Shown here in pieces: positions 9,392 through 18,304 of a DNA stretch of 64,000 bases (positions are counted from its first letter, which is position 1; each line of letters opens with the position of its first letter). The translations under genes and the position numbers were made by a program. The notes under the pieces are model-generated. The model was not told the origin of the DNA and made no database searches. It worked only from the letters and a program-made list of their open reading frames with translations. This DNA comes from Mycobacterium sp. OAS707 (GTDB taxonomy: Bacteria > Actinomycetota > Actinomycetes > Mycobacteriales > Mycobacteriaceae): the NCBI RefSeq assembly GCF_014873705.1, contig NZ_JADBDS010000001.1, positions 1,488,001 to 1,552,000 on the forward strand, in the 5' to 3' direction.

Positions 9392-10632
9392 GAGGCACCC
9401 ACGCAGACGTCGTTCGGCTTCACCCCGTTGAAGCGGTTGGTCAGCCAACTCAGTGAGGTCTGGATGATCTGGTAGTTGGTGGTGGAGGTGTCGCCGATCT
9501 GCCTCATCACCACGATGGGATCGCCCTTGCCGCATGCGTTTTTCAGGGCGCGGGCGATGCCTGCCTGCGGAACAAGCGTGTCGTCGGTGGCGTAGACAAC
9601 CAGGATCGGTGCGATCGCGGGACCCGCGTTCCCCGGTAATGCGCTGGCACTCAACAGATCACGCAGTGCGTTGGCCGCGGCATCGTCGCGCGGACGCAGA
9701 TCGTCGGCCTTCACCTGGGATGCGATCTTCTGCGCCCCGTTGGCGTCGGTCGGCGCGCAGTCCGTCAGCAGGTCCCAGTTGTCCTTCGCCACCCCCGAGC
9801 GGTAAAGGTCGAGATCGAAATCGGGCGTGTGCTGAGCGGTGTTCTGCAGCAGCACCATCATCAACCGCTCCTGCATGGCACTCAGCGCGCCCTTGTTCGC
9901 GATGTCGACCAGCGGCGAAAGATCCGAGAACGGCGAAAGAGAAACGGCGCCAACCATATTGAGCCCGCCGCCATAGTCTCGCGCTCGTTCCGCCGCCGCC
10001 CACGCCGCCAGGCCGCCCTGGCCGCTGCCGTCGGCCGCCCAGTTCACCCCGGCGTCGGGCGACACCTTGCGTGCCGCGCGGACGGCGTCAATCATGTTGT
10101 TGCCCAACGCCGTCCAGTCGGTGGCGTTGTGGTCCTCGCCCTTGACGCCGAGCCCTTGGTAATCGGACATGACGACCACGTATCCGCGATTGAGCAAGGT
10201 CACCATCGCCGACGAGTAGCCGCCGAGTTCCTTGGCCATCGACGGCGCACACTTCATGTCAAGGCCGGTCAGCGAATGCCCGAACGAGACGATCGGCCAG
10301 CCGCCCTTCGGCGCTACCCCCGCGGGCACCGCCACCACGCCCGAAACCTGAGTCGGCTCCCCGGTGCTCGACGTCGAGCGATACACCACTCGCACCGCTG
10401 ACGCGTTGGCCGACTGCAGGACCGAACTCTCGGTGTACGGCCTCGCGTCGATCAGCGAGCCGGGTCCGTCGTCGGTCATGTTCGCAGGCGGCAACTGCGC
10501 CGCACCGGCAAACGCCGGGACCAACGCCCGCTGAGGCCGGTTGTAGTCGGGCGGCGGCGCCGGCGGACTCGGCGCGCAGCCGGCGAGAATCGACATCACG
10601 CCGACTACGGCTACGACTAGCCGCAAACGCAC
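9388..10632 (-). CDS. Lipoprotein lipase-like pseudoenzyme, copy 3
   Basis: 414 aa from GTG 10632, two bases after the upstream stop. The signal peptide ends in SILAGC (lipobox Cys19). The fold matches the two downstream hydrolases along its length (GWPIVSFGHSLTG, DYQGLG, SLSPFSD). The active site is lost: where the paralogs have G-x-S-Q-G, this protein has DGSGQGG, so the nucleophile position is Gly204 (codon 10021-10023). The catalytic His position, aligned on PIV plus QPDK(D/G)H, is Ser383, and there is no His in the last 43 residues. Asp351 is kept. The reading frame is otherwise intact and length-conserved, so it looks like a maintained pseudoenzyme, perhaps a binding or scaffolding lipoprotein. 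A different catalytic mechanism cannot be excluded. Confidence 0.85.
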   Translation of the reverse strand: MRLRLVVAVVGVMSILAGCAPSPPAPPPDYNRPQRALVPAFAGAAQLPPANMTDDGPGSLIDARPYTESSVLQSANASAVRVVYRSTSSTGEPTQVSGVVAVPAGVAPKGGWPIVSFGHSLTGLDMKCAPSMAKELGGYSSAMVTLLNRGYVVVMSDYQGLGVKGEDHNATDWTALGNNMIDAVRAARKVSPDAGVNWAADGSGQGGLAAWAAAERARDYGGGLNMVGAVSLSPFSDLSPLVDIANKGALSAMQERLMMVLLQNTAQHTPDFDLDLYRSGVAKDNWDLLTDCAPTDANGAQKIASQVKADDLRPRDDAAANALRDLLSASALPGNAGPAIAPILVVYATDDTLVPQAGIARALKNACGKGDPIVVMRQIGDTSTTNYQIIQTSLSWLTNRFNGVKPNDVCVGAS

Positions 10633-10634
10633 GA

Positions 10635-12161
10635 TCAGCTGCTTCCGTGCCGAGCCCTGGGACGCCGCGGGCTCCCCGACCCGACGAGCTGACCTTCCTG
10701 GGAAGTGATCACGGCAGTGTCGTCGGAGCCGCCACCGCCGCCGCGTGAGGTCGCATCGCCCTGCGGGCCACCGCTTCCTGCAGCGTCCTGCTCGATCTGC
10801 TTGCGGTGCGCACGCTTGCTCAGCATGCCGACCCGGTCGAAGGTCGCCACCGGCCCGAGGATCCGAACGTTGGCAGCCTGCAGGGTCTGGATGGCGCGAC
10901 GCAGGGCCGAACTGGTGGTCCGGCCGATCCGGGACAGCACCAGGACGCCGTCGCACAGCGCGCCGACGTTGGCGCCGTCGGCGTAGGTGCCCAGCGGAGG
11001 CGTATCGACGATCACGTAGTCGAATCCGCGCGCAAGATCTTCGAACAGCGCACCGGCCCGGTCGTTGGCCCACAACTCCCCGGGCCGCGGCGGCTTGGGT
11101 CCAGCAGGCAGCAGCGCGATGGCATGTGCGCCGACGGCTACCTCGCCGATCAGAACCTGAGGCAGTGCGTGCTCACCGGCGAGCACCGTGCTGACGCCGC
11201 GCTCGGACGCACCGATCCGGGCCTGCGGTTCGAGCGTGAGCCGGTCGGCGAGCACCGGATTGCGCAGGTCGCCTTCAACCAGCACGACGGAGCGGCCCGA
11301 CTCGGCCAGCGCCGCCGCCAGGTCGATCGCGGTGGTGGTCCGGCCTTCATCGCTCGATGCGCTGGTGATCGCCACGGTCCGCGCAGGGCCTTGAGCGCCT
11401 GGCGGCACGGAGAAGCGAAGGTTGGTCCGCAGCTCACGCACACGCTCCGCGTAGAGCCCATTGCCGTCCAGGTCGACGACCTCGACGCGGGGCCGGGCCG
11501 AGTCTTCCGGCAGCGCGCCGATCAGGTTCGTTCCTGCGGTCCCCTCGATCGACTCCCGGCCGCGCAGGCGCTTGTCGAAAATGCCCCAGAGGACGGCGGC
11601 GATGATGCCGACGAGCAGACCACCCGCGGCGCCAAGACCCAGAATCGTCCAGAAGCCGAGGCCGTTGGCCTCGGTCGGATAGCTCGCCTCGTCGACGACG
11701 ACAACGCCCGCGGCAGGGCTGCCACCGCGGCGTGAGGTTTCGAGTTCACTGACCAGGCCGACGAGCTGATCGGCGACGGCATTCGCGTAGGTCTGCGCCT
11801 GAGCGGGATTGGGGTCGGTGACGCTGACGTCGAGCAGGACGGTCTTGCCTTCCGGTGCGGCCGAGATCGCAGCGCGGAGGTCCTCCGGCGAAATGGGCGC
11901 CTTGAGCTGATCGACCGCTCGGGCTGCCACTTGTTCGCTGGTGGCCAAGCCAGCATATGAATTCACACGTTCCTGCGAAAAGAGATTGTTCTGGTACGCC
12001 TCTGTTACCGAAGTGCCGTTCTGAGTTGCCACGAACAGCCGGGCGGTGGATGAATATTCGGGCGTCAGAAAAAGCGTCGTTATGTAGCCGGCGGCGGTGC
12101 CGACGATCGTCAGGACTACTACCAGCCACCAGTACCTGCGAAATATGCGCAGGTAATCCAT
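10635..12161 (-). CDS. Wzz plus BY-kinase-like polysaccharide co-polymerase with degenerate P-loop
   Basis: 508 aa. It combines a Wzz domain with two TMs (residues ~11-30 and ~170-192; EYSSTARLFVATQ near the start) and a cytosolic CpsD/BY-kinase-type domain. The Walker A region is SASSDEGRTTT, with Arg274 where family members have Lys; Walker A' reads VEGDLRNP instead of (V/I)DADLR; Walker B is VIVDTPP. The Gly-rich C-terminal tail has no tyrosine, so the Tyr cluster that BY-kinases autophosphorylate is absent. It is probably a structural or ATP-binding co-polymerase, not a kinase. ATG 12161 is preferred (TTGGAG just upstream); the frame can extend to TTG 12197. First gene of the minus-strand operon, diverging from the polymerase gene. 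Confidence 0.88.
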   Translation of the reverse strand: MDYLRIFRRYWWLVVVLTIVGTAAGYITTLFLTPEYSSTARLFVATQNGTSVTEAYQNNLFSQERVNSYAGLATSEQVAARAVDQLKAPISPEDLRAAISAAPEGKTVLLDVSVTDPNPAQAQTYANAVADQLVGLVSELETSRRGGSPAAGVVVVDEASYPTEANGLGFWTILGLGAAGGLLVGIIAAVLWGIFDKRLRGRESIEGTAGTNLIGALPEDSARPRVEVVDLDGNGLYAERVRELRTNLRFSVPPGAQGPARTVAITSASSDEGRTTTAIDLAAALAESGRSVVLVEGDLRNPVLADRLTLEPQARIGASERGVSTVLAGEHALPQVLIGEVAVGAHAIALLPAGPKPPRPGELWANDRAGALFEDLARGFDYVIVDTPPLGTYADGANVGALCDGVLVLSRIGRTTSSALRRAIQTLQAANVRILGPVATFDRVGMLSKRAHRKQIEQDAAGSGGPQGDATSRGGGGGSDDTAVITSQEGQLVGSGSPRRPRARHGSS

Positions 12162-12293
12162 GATCTCCAAGATCAGCCCTTTCGAGAAACTCGGCAAACA
12201 ATGACTAGGGTATCGGGTTGTCGCGCCCGCGGCGCCTATGAACTTCTTGGGGCAAGCTGGTGTCGCGTCGCTCGACCTGACACCATAGACCCC

Positions 12294-13757
12294 GTGAAGC
12301 CCCGCTGGAATCTGCTCGGCAAATACATGTTAGCCGTCGCAACGGTTGCTGCAGTCCCCGCAGGGGTCTGGGCGGTCATCAGCCAAGGCAGGATGCCGAC
12401 CTTTGGCCTGGTGGCCCTCCTAGCGTTCGTCGTCGGGGTCTACGTCGGTTTGCGGCACCCGCTGTGGCTCTTCTGGGGCCTGGCCATCGTGATGGGCGCA
12501 ATCCCGTTCGGATACCTGCCCGGCGTGCACGTGCCGATGTATCTGTTGTTCGCTGCAGGGGTTCTGCTCGCCGTACTGATTCATACCACCGAGCGCAGCT
12601 CGCTCAACAGGCTCGAAGTTGCGGTGTTGCTGTTGGTTCTCGCGTCGGGCATCTCGGTGATCGCCACCGGTATCTCACTGTTCAGCTTGATGTCGTTCAC
12701 CAGGTGGGCCATCGCCACCCTGCTGGTCGTGGCGCTGCTGCGGCTGTCGCGGGAAAACCTGGCCAAATTCGGGCGGGTTTTCGTGGTGTCGGCCTCGGTC
12801 AACGCCCTCGCCGGCATCGCCATGGCCACCGTTGACCAGCAACAACGCATCCTGAAACCACTCAAGGTATTCGGCTACGGCGTGGGCGCCGAACTGCGTC
12901 AGAACACCGCGCTCTACGTCTACTCCGATGAGGGCTCAGGCGTGGTCGGCAAGACGATCCGGCTCGGCGGCACCTGGGTGCTGCCGAACAGCGCGGGCTT
13001 CTGCCTGACGATCGCCTTGGTGATGTGTCTCGTCCTGTTCCGCGGCTGGATCCGCGTGTCACTGTCGGTGATCCTGTTCGCGGCCATGCTGCTCACCTTG
13101 AGTAGGGCCACCCTGTTCAGCGTGGCCGCCGGGCTCGTGCTGGTGTTCCTGTTCCACAGCATGCGGGCGCGCGATCGCCAGGTCGCGATAGGCGTGGTGG
13201 CCGTCGGCGCCGCCGCCGCGTTCCTCACCCCGATGATCCGCGACCGCATCCTCGCGTCGTTCGCCAGCGAAGACAAAGGCCGATCGGACCGCGTGGCGGC
13301 GCTGCACAATTTCCCGCACCAACTGTCCGGACATTGGGTTTTCGGCCTGGGCTGGGATCGACCCGAATTCCGCAGTGGACAAGCGGCCCAGTCGCTCAAC
13401 TACGTGTCGAATGCACCGCTTTTGACGGTCTATCGAGGCGGCATCATCACCGGCCTGGTGTTTGTCACCATCCTCCTTATCGGCTGTTTCTTGGGGTACC
13501 GCGCGATGCGCTCCCCATCGCTACCGAATGCCGTTTTCGGCGGTGTCTTCATCGGCACAGCCGTCGTTTATATGAATTTGGCTCAGTCGGTCGTCGACAT
13601 GCCGGTGATGGCATTGCAGTTCGCGATGTTCCTGGCGTTTATGGTCTACGTCGACCAATCGCGCAGATTGGCGAAAGACGAAGCGGCGCCTCGCGAAACC
13701 GCCGCCGGGCCACCGGCCGCAGCGCCGACGCAGCCGGTGCCTGCCGGCGCCCGATAG
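12294..13757 (+). CDS. Wzy/O-antigen ligase-like polysaccharide polymerase
   Basis: 487 aa from GTG 12294. It has about ten to twelve hydrophobic segments and a large hydrophilic loop around residues 300-380 (SEDKGRSDRV, HWVFGLGWDRPEF), the layout of O-antigen ligase/Wzy polymerases (Wzy_C family). The N-terminal TM starts at about residue 10 and an Ala/Pro-rich cytosolic tail follows the last TM. It is transcribed divergently from the Wzz/BY-kinase operon and converges with the phosphodiesterase-like gene. With the flippase and Wzz proteins nearby, it is the likely polymerase of the repeat unit. Ligase and polymerase cannot be told apart by motif. Confidence 0.85.
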   Translation: MKPRWNLLGKYMLAVATVAAVPAGVWAVISQGRMPTFGLVALLAFVVGVYVGLRHPLWLFWGLAIVMGAIPFGYLPGVHVPMYLLFAAGVLLAVLIHTTERSSLNRLEVAVLLLVLASGISVIATGISLFSLMSFTRWAIATLLVVALLRLSRENLAKFGRVFVVSASVNALAGIAMATVDQQQRILKPLKVFGYGVGAELRQNTALYVYSDEGSGVVGKTIRLGGTWVLPNSAGFCLTIALVMCLVLFRGWIRVSLSVILFAAMLLTLSRATLFSVAAGLVLVFLFHSMRARDRQVAIGVVAVGAAAAFLTPMIRDRILASFASEDKGRSDRVAALHNFPHQLSGHWVFGLGWDRPEFRSGQAAQSLNYVSNAPLLTVYRGGIITGLVFVTILLIGCFLGYRAMRSPSLPNAVFGGVFIGTAVVYMNLAQSVVDMPVMALQFAMFLAFMVYVDQSRRLAKDEAAPRETAAGPPAAAPTQPVPAGAR

Positions 13758-13781
13758 CGCGGCCGGCTACCGCTACGCCGT

Positions 13782-15230
13782 TCAGTCGAAGAGGCTGGGC
13801 AAGCCCTGCATCGAGGCCGCGGGTTCGACACCGAGCACGTTGGCCAGCAGCGAGGGAGCGACGTCCAGGACGTCGACCTCCTTGCGCGACGGATCGCGGG
13901 TCACGCCCGCTCCATAGGCCAGCATGATGCCCTCGGGGATGTGGTAAGCGGTGTTGTCGCCACCGACCCGCGACCGGATGATGAAGCCGAGATCCGCAGG
14001 GCTTGCGGTCACGTCGCTTTCGGCGCCGGCAGGGCGGAAATGCACCGGCAACGACAGCTCCTGCTGGTCGACCGGATTGTCGATCACGTTGGCGATGCCG
14101 AACGTCACCGTGCGGCCTTCCACCCGGAACCGGCCGAACAACTGCCCGATGCCTTCGACCACCACGGACTCGAGCGGCTTGATCGCGGCCTGCGCCTGCG
14201 CCTCGTCTGCGAACACCAACGACAGGTGTGGGTACATCGTCAGGCCAAGCTCGGCGGGTGGCAGCCCCAGCCGCGACACCAGCTTGTCGTGTTCGTCGAG
14301 GACGAAAAGGCCGATGTCGGTGAACCGCGGATCGACCGGCCCCTGCCCCATGCTCGCGGCCAGTACCAGCATCGAATCTTGGTGCGACGCCAGGTATTTG
14401 CGGATACGGCCCAGGTGGCGATCGGTGAAGTCCATAGCCGTCAGGATGAAGCTGCCGTACACCTCGTCGGCGGTGTAGTCATGCTCGTCGGTGTAGCCGG
14501 GCACCGCGTCACCCCAGAAGCGGTGCATCATGCTCGCGACGTGGTTGGTGAAGAAGATGGACAGCCGCGGCTGATGCTTGCGATGCAGTCGCCAGTACAG
14601 GTCGAAGCTGGGCAACACCTGCATGGAGGCTCGAAGCTGCTTGTAGCGCTCGTCGCGCACCTCGCGAACCAGATGGGTGCCCAGTGTCGTCGCTGAGTGC
14701 GGGGTGAGGCCCTGACGCAGCAGATCGACGCCAGTCCCCAAGAGCGACTTCGGATTAAGGGCGGCATCAGACGAGAAGCCGTTCTGGCCCGTCATCGCCA
14801 AGTTGAACGCCTGAAACCTGCTCAACGACTCCGGGTAGGTCTTGCTGTCCTGGCTGAAAGTGTCCGGAACGTAGAAGCCGCCGTGGCGGAACTGACGTGC
14901 GGGCCAACTTTGCAGCGGCCCGAACAGACCGACACTCAGCCCCGCGCGCTCGGCCACGTCCCAGATCGGATCGCCGCGGAAGGTGGCCGGATCCTGGCCC
15001 AGGTCAAAGGAATTGTGGTCGTACGTCGAATTGTGAAGCGACGGCCACGTGCGCCACGGCTGCAGACCCTGCAACTTCGGGTCGTCGGAATGCCGCGTCG
15101 TCAGTGACTGTCCGTTGTCCAGCAGCGCCGCGAAATTCGACTTCGGACGACGCTGTACGTAGTAGTCGACGATGCTCCAGGGCACTTCGTTGAGCTCGTA
15201 GAGAATCACGTCTCGCTTACGGCCGGCCAT
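13782..15230 (-). CDS. Type I phosphodiesterase/nucleotide pyrophosphatase-like (alkaline phosphatase superfamily)
   Basis: 482 aa from ATG 15230, preceded by GAGGGGG at a good ribosome-binding distance; the upstream in-frame part is intergenic. It begins KRDVILYELNEVPW, followed by a WPSLHNSTYDHNSFD block where the superfamily places its catalytic Ser/Thr, and has His/Asp-rich stretches (TNHVASMMHRFWGD, TDEHDY) typical of metal-dependent superfamily members. No signal peptide or TM is evident, so it is probably cytosolic. Related proteins occur in actinobacterial polysaccharide loci but their substrate is unknown; a nucleotide-sugar or lipid-linked phosphodiester is a guess. Confidence 0.65.
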   Translation of the reverse strand: MAGRKRDVILYELNEVPWSIVDYYVQRRPKSNFAALLDNGQSLTTRHSDDPKLQGLQPWRTWPSLHNSTYDHNSFDLGQDPATFRGDPIWDVAERAGLSVGLFGPLQSWPARQFRHGGFYVPDTFSQDSKTYPESLSRFQAFNLAMTGQNGFSSDAALNPKSLLGTGVDLLRQGLTPHSATTLGTHLVREVRDERYKQLRASMQVLPSFDLYWRLHRKHQPRLSIFFTNHVASMMHRFWGDAVPGYTDEHDYTADEVYGSFILTAMDFTDRHLGRIRKYLASHQDSMLVLAASMGQGPVDPRFTDIGLFVLDEHDKLVSRLGLPPAELGLTMYPHLSLVFADEAQAQAAIKPLESVVVEGIGQLFGRFRVEGRTVTFGIANVIDNPVDQQELSLPVHFRPAGAESDVTASPADLGFIIRSRVGGDNTAYHIPEGIMLAYGAGVTRDPSRKEVDVLDVAPSLLANVLGVEPAASMQGLPSLFD

Positions 15231-15637
15231 CGGCGCGTCCCCCTCGGGGTCGGTGGTTGCTGTAGCTGGTTGCGCTGTCACGCATCGTATCGGTTCTCGC
15301 CTGTCTTCACCGCATGTGCTGGCGGGGCCGAATTTTTTGCGGCCGTGTGGCGGATGCGGTTGCCGCCGAAATGGCGCAAATGTTAACAGCGTGACTGCCG
15401 AGGAAACTGTGACAAGACCCCGCAAAGCGGATTTACAGATTCCAGTCAATGATCCCGAATTTGCTAGAAATGCAGTTGGTATGCGTCGGCAATACGGATG
15501 CGCCCGTCGCCGCATTCTTTTGCGACACGCCCGACGGCACAGAAGCTGTGAAATTGCTGGTGGATGACCCAAACTTGCCGTGAATCAAGATCGGAATCCA
15601 CCGTCACTCCTCGCCAACAAGACTTGGAGACATACTC
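15231..15637. other. Divergent intergenic region between phosphodiesterase-like and glycoside hydrolase genes
   Basis: About 400 nt with no gene. It should hold the promoters for both directions. It contains a T-run followed by TGCGGCCGTGTGGCGGATGC at 15338-15357, which recurs in the divergent region at 19535, and two closely spaced motifs ending in AAAT (CCGAAAT ending 15372, CGCAAAT ending 15381). Confidence 0.5.
15338..15360. promoter_or_regulatory. Candidate shared operator, copy A
   Basis: This 23-nt stretch matches 19535-19557 at 18 positions (core TGCGGCCG-Y-GTGGCG, then GCGG), and its TGGCGGAT-GCG part recurs at 24530-24541. All three sites lie in divergent intergenic regions of the exopolysaccharide locus. 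The function is inferred only from this recurrence. Confidence 0.35.
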
Positions 15638-17173
15638 GTGCGACGCGCGCATTATTGGGGTTCTCACCGCACCTTCTTTACGGTCACCATCGCTGTGGCA
15701 ATTGCGATTATCTGCGTAACCGCAATTGCCGTGGTAATGCCGTCGGGCAAACCCCGGCAGGTGAATGTTATTGACGCCGCAGCAATTAATCCGCTGCCGA
15801 CAACAATCGGTTTTGCGGATGCCGACACTTACGGCATGACGCAGGCCGATGTCGACAAAACGGCCGCGAAGTGGGCGTTGACCAAAGTCGACACGGTACG
15901 GGTGATGATCCCGTGGGCCGGGGTGGAACCCATTCGCGGAGGCACGCTGAATTGGGCCAACGTCGACAAGGTCGTCAATGCCGCAGTGGCGAAGAACCTG
16001 GCCGTCATGGGATTCATCAACTCGACTCCATCGTGGGCGGTGGCGCCAGGTGGCCGACCACTCAGCGGTCGGCCGGCATCACCCGATGTGTATGCGGACT
16101 TCGCCGCGAAAGTGGCCCAGCGTTATCAGGGCAAGATCGCGGCATACGAAATCTGGAATGAGCCCAACGCGATCACCTTCTACACCCCCACCCCTGATCC
16201 GGCCGGCTACACCGATCTACTCAAGGCGGCGTATCCAAAAATCAAGGCGGTCGATCCGTCGGTCACGATCATCGGCGGTGTACTGGGCGCGGTCATCGAC
16301 TTCGGAAGCGCGACCATCAATCCGGTCCGCTTTGTCAGTGAGATGTACGCCGCGGGCGCCAAGGACTATTTCGATGCGCTGTCATTTCATCCGTACCACT
16401 ACACGCTGAAGTTCTCCGACGGCGTTCCCGTCGCCAATTCGCCGGTAAACCAGCTGATGGGTATGCGCCAGGCGATGGTCGCCAATGGCGACAGCGCCAA
16501 AAAGATCTGGTGCACCGAATACGGCCAACCGACGTCGAAGGTCAGTGAGGCCGATCAAGGCGCATTCATCAAGGACGTGCTGCTCAAATGGCAGGAAATG
16601 CCCTACACCGGACCGGTGTTGATCTACACGACGCGCGATCGGGCGACGGGTAGCACCGACGCGCAGGACACCTTTGGTGTTTACCACAGCGACTGGACCC
16701 CCAAGCCGGCTCAGCAGGTCATGTTGTTTGCGCCCGGTAAGTCCTTGGAGTTCACCAGGTTCGCCAAGCAGACCAGCCCTGATCTGGGTGAGGTGCTGAG
16801 TCCCGTGTTCCGGGCAACGCCGACCGTGTGGGCGCAAATGCGTTCTGTGAGCACGCTTTACGAAACCCCGAAGGCCAGCATGTTCATCACCTCACCGACG
16901 CAGATCGCGCAGTTGCTGATACCCAAGAAGGTGGCGCCGACCACCCAGTTCGCCAACGGGATGCAGGAGTTCGAGAGCGGCATCAAGGCGTGGTGGTCCC
17001 AAGCAACCGGGGCGCACTGGCTCGACGGCCAGATGGCCGCGGCCTACGTGCCCGCACTCGGGCTGGCGACCAGCGACAAGTATGCGCCTCAAAGTGGAAC
17101 CGCCAGAATGGATTTCGAACACGGCTACATCACCTGGGCGCCGTTTACCGGCGTCAAGGTGGTCCTCACCTGA
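15638..17173 (+). CDS. PslG-like membrane-anchored glycoside hydrolase with LGFP-like C-terminus
   Basis: 511 aa. A signal-anchor (residues ~13-33) precedes a clan GH-A TIM barrel like GH39/GH5 enzymes. The acid/base is Glu175 in EIWNEPN and the likely nucleophile is Glu294 in IWCTEYGQ; HPYHY at ~251 fits a barrel strand. Residues ~441-500 carry LGFP-like repeats (QEFESG...WW, ALGLATSD, MDFEHGYITW), a module that in corynebacteria and mycobacteria is thought to attach proteins to the cell-wall core. It starts at GTG 15638 with TTGGAGA upstream. By analogy with PslG in Pseudomonas Psl clusters, it may trim or clear polymer during export. It abuts the next gene tail to tail with no spacing. Confidence 0.82.
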   Translation: MRRAHYWGSHRTFFTVTIAVAIAIICVTAIAVVMPSGKPRQVNVIDAAAINPLPTTIGFADADTYGMTQADVDKTAAKWALTKVDTVRVMIPWAGVEPIRGGTLNWANVDKVVNAAVAKNLAVMGFINSTPSWAVAPGGRPLSGRPASPDVYADFAAKVAQRYQGKIAAYEIWNEPNAITFYTPTPDPAGYTDLLKAAYPKIKAVDPSVTIIGGVLGAVIDFGSATINPVRFVSEMYAAGAKDYFDALSFHPYHYTLKFSDGVPVANSPVNQLMGMRQAMVANGDSAKKIWCTEYGQPTSKVSEADQGAFIKDVLLKWQEMPYTGPVLIYTTRDRATGSTDAQDTFGVYHSDWTPKPAQQVMLFAPGKSLEFTRFAKQTSPDLGEVLSPVFRATPTVWAQMRSVSTLYETPKASMFITSPTQIAQLLIPKKVAPTTQFANGMQEFESGIKAWWSQATGAHWLDGQMAAAYVPALGLATSDKYAPQSGTARMDFEHGYITWAPFTGVKVVLT

Positions 17174-18304
17174 TCAGGCGGCGACGGCCTCGGCGCGCAG
17201 CAGCGCTTCGACCGCGCGATGCGGCCGTCGCTCCTCCCAGCGCCGCTTGTTGATTTCGTACAGCCGGCCGGCGGCCTCGACTGCGGCCTGCTTGTCGAGA
17301 AGGTACCGACGGCATTCGTCGACGAAACCGTCGTCGTCGTCGAAGGTTTGCAGGCCGAAGAGCGAGCCGAGGTCACCGACGGCCGCGCTGGTGCCAACGA
17401 CAGGCAACCCCATCCGCAGCGAGTCGAGGATCTTGACGCGCACACCGCCGCCGGTCTTGATCGGGGCCACCAACGCTCGGCAGGTCCCGAGGAACTCCCC
17501 TAGGTCGTCCACGAATCCGAGGTCGCGCACCCCTTCGGGATAGACCGGGTCCGCGGCGCCGGGCTTCTTCTTCCCGATCACACACAACTCCGCGTCGGGA
17601 ATGCCCGCCGCGATGCGCGGCCACAGCCGCAAGGCATACAAAAACGCCTCTTGGTTCGGCGGCCAGTCACGCAGGCCCATGAAAACCAACCGGCGCGGCG
17701 ACGTCGAGACGTTCACGGGCTCGACCGGCGGAAGTGTCAGGTCGAGCCAGCGAGCACGCGGCACCCCATTGGCCCGGTAGAACTCGGCCTCCGGTTCGTC
17801 ATAGGTGCCGACGGCGTCGGCGGCGCGGGCGACGCGCACTTCATCTCGTCGCAGCCGCGGCGCCTCCAGCCGACCGAGCGCACCTCGACTCGCCCGCCAC
17901 ACCAGCGCCTCGCTGACGTTCGTGTTGACGATCAGCCGCGCACTACGAAATTTGTTGCTGCGCAAGAAAGATTCGGCCATATAGCTGTGCTCGGCGACGA
18001 AGACGTCGGAGTCGGCGGCGTCGATCGCGGCCACCAGAGGCGCGGTGTCGAAGCGGACGTGAACGAGGCTGCGACGCTTGCGAACGGCGTCGGCGAGCAG
18101 TTGCACGGGTTGCACCTTCGGCTTGGGGATCCGCGTAACGGCAATGCCGCCGGGCAGCTCCGCCGGACCCACCTCGCTGGACAGGCACACCGCCGACACG
18201 TCGTAGGCATCGGAGGCGAGCTGCATCATCAGCCTGCCGAGTTCGACGTCACCCGCCCTCTCGGTCACCGGGTCCTTCGACAACAGGAACGTCGCTCTTG
18301 GCAT
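17174..18304 (-). CDS. GT-B glycosyltransferase (GT4-like) of the exopolysaccharide locus
   Basis: 376 aa. The C-terminal half has the glycosyltransferase group 1 pattern: RLVFMGLRDWPPN, an acceptor/donor region AELCVIGKKKP, and APIKTGGGVRVKILDSLRMGLPVVGT, which is the sugar-nucleotide-binding EX7E-like region with Lys-Ile-Leu-Asp in place of the first Glu box. It overlaps the flippase gene by 56 nt, so the two are likely co-translated. No TM; it should act on the inner membrane face, adding a sugar to the lipid-linked repeat unit. The donor is unknown. Confidence 0.85.
   Translation of the reverse strand: MPRATFLLSKDPVTERAGDVELGRLMMQLASDAYDVSAVCLSSEVGPAELPGGIAVTRIPKPKVQPVQLLADAVRKRRSLVHVRFDTAPLVAAIDAADSDVFVAEHSYMAESFLRSNKFRSARLIVNTNVSEALVWRASRGALGRLEAPRLRRDEVRVARAADAVGTYDEPEAEFYRANGVPRARWLDLTLPPVEPVNVSTSPRRLVFMGLRDWPPNQEAFLYALRLWPRIAAGIPDAELCVIGKKKPGAADPVYPEGVRDLGFVDDLGEFLGTCRALVAPIKTGGGVRVKILDSLRMGLPVVGTSAAVGDLGSLFGLQTFDDDDGFVDECRRYLLDKQAAVEAAGRLYEINKRRWEERRPHRAVEALLRAEAVAA

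Noticed and set aside
10633-11073. N-terminal extension of the pseudo-lipase frame
   Set aside because: The extension reads backward through the BY-kinase-like coding region; GTG 10632 gives a proper lipoprotein signal.
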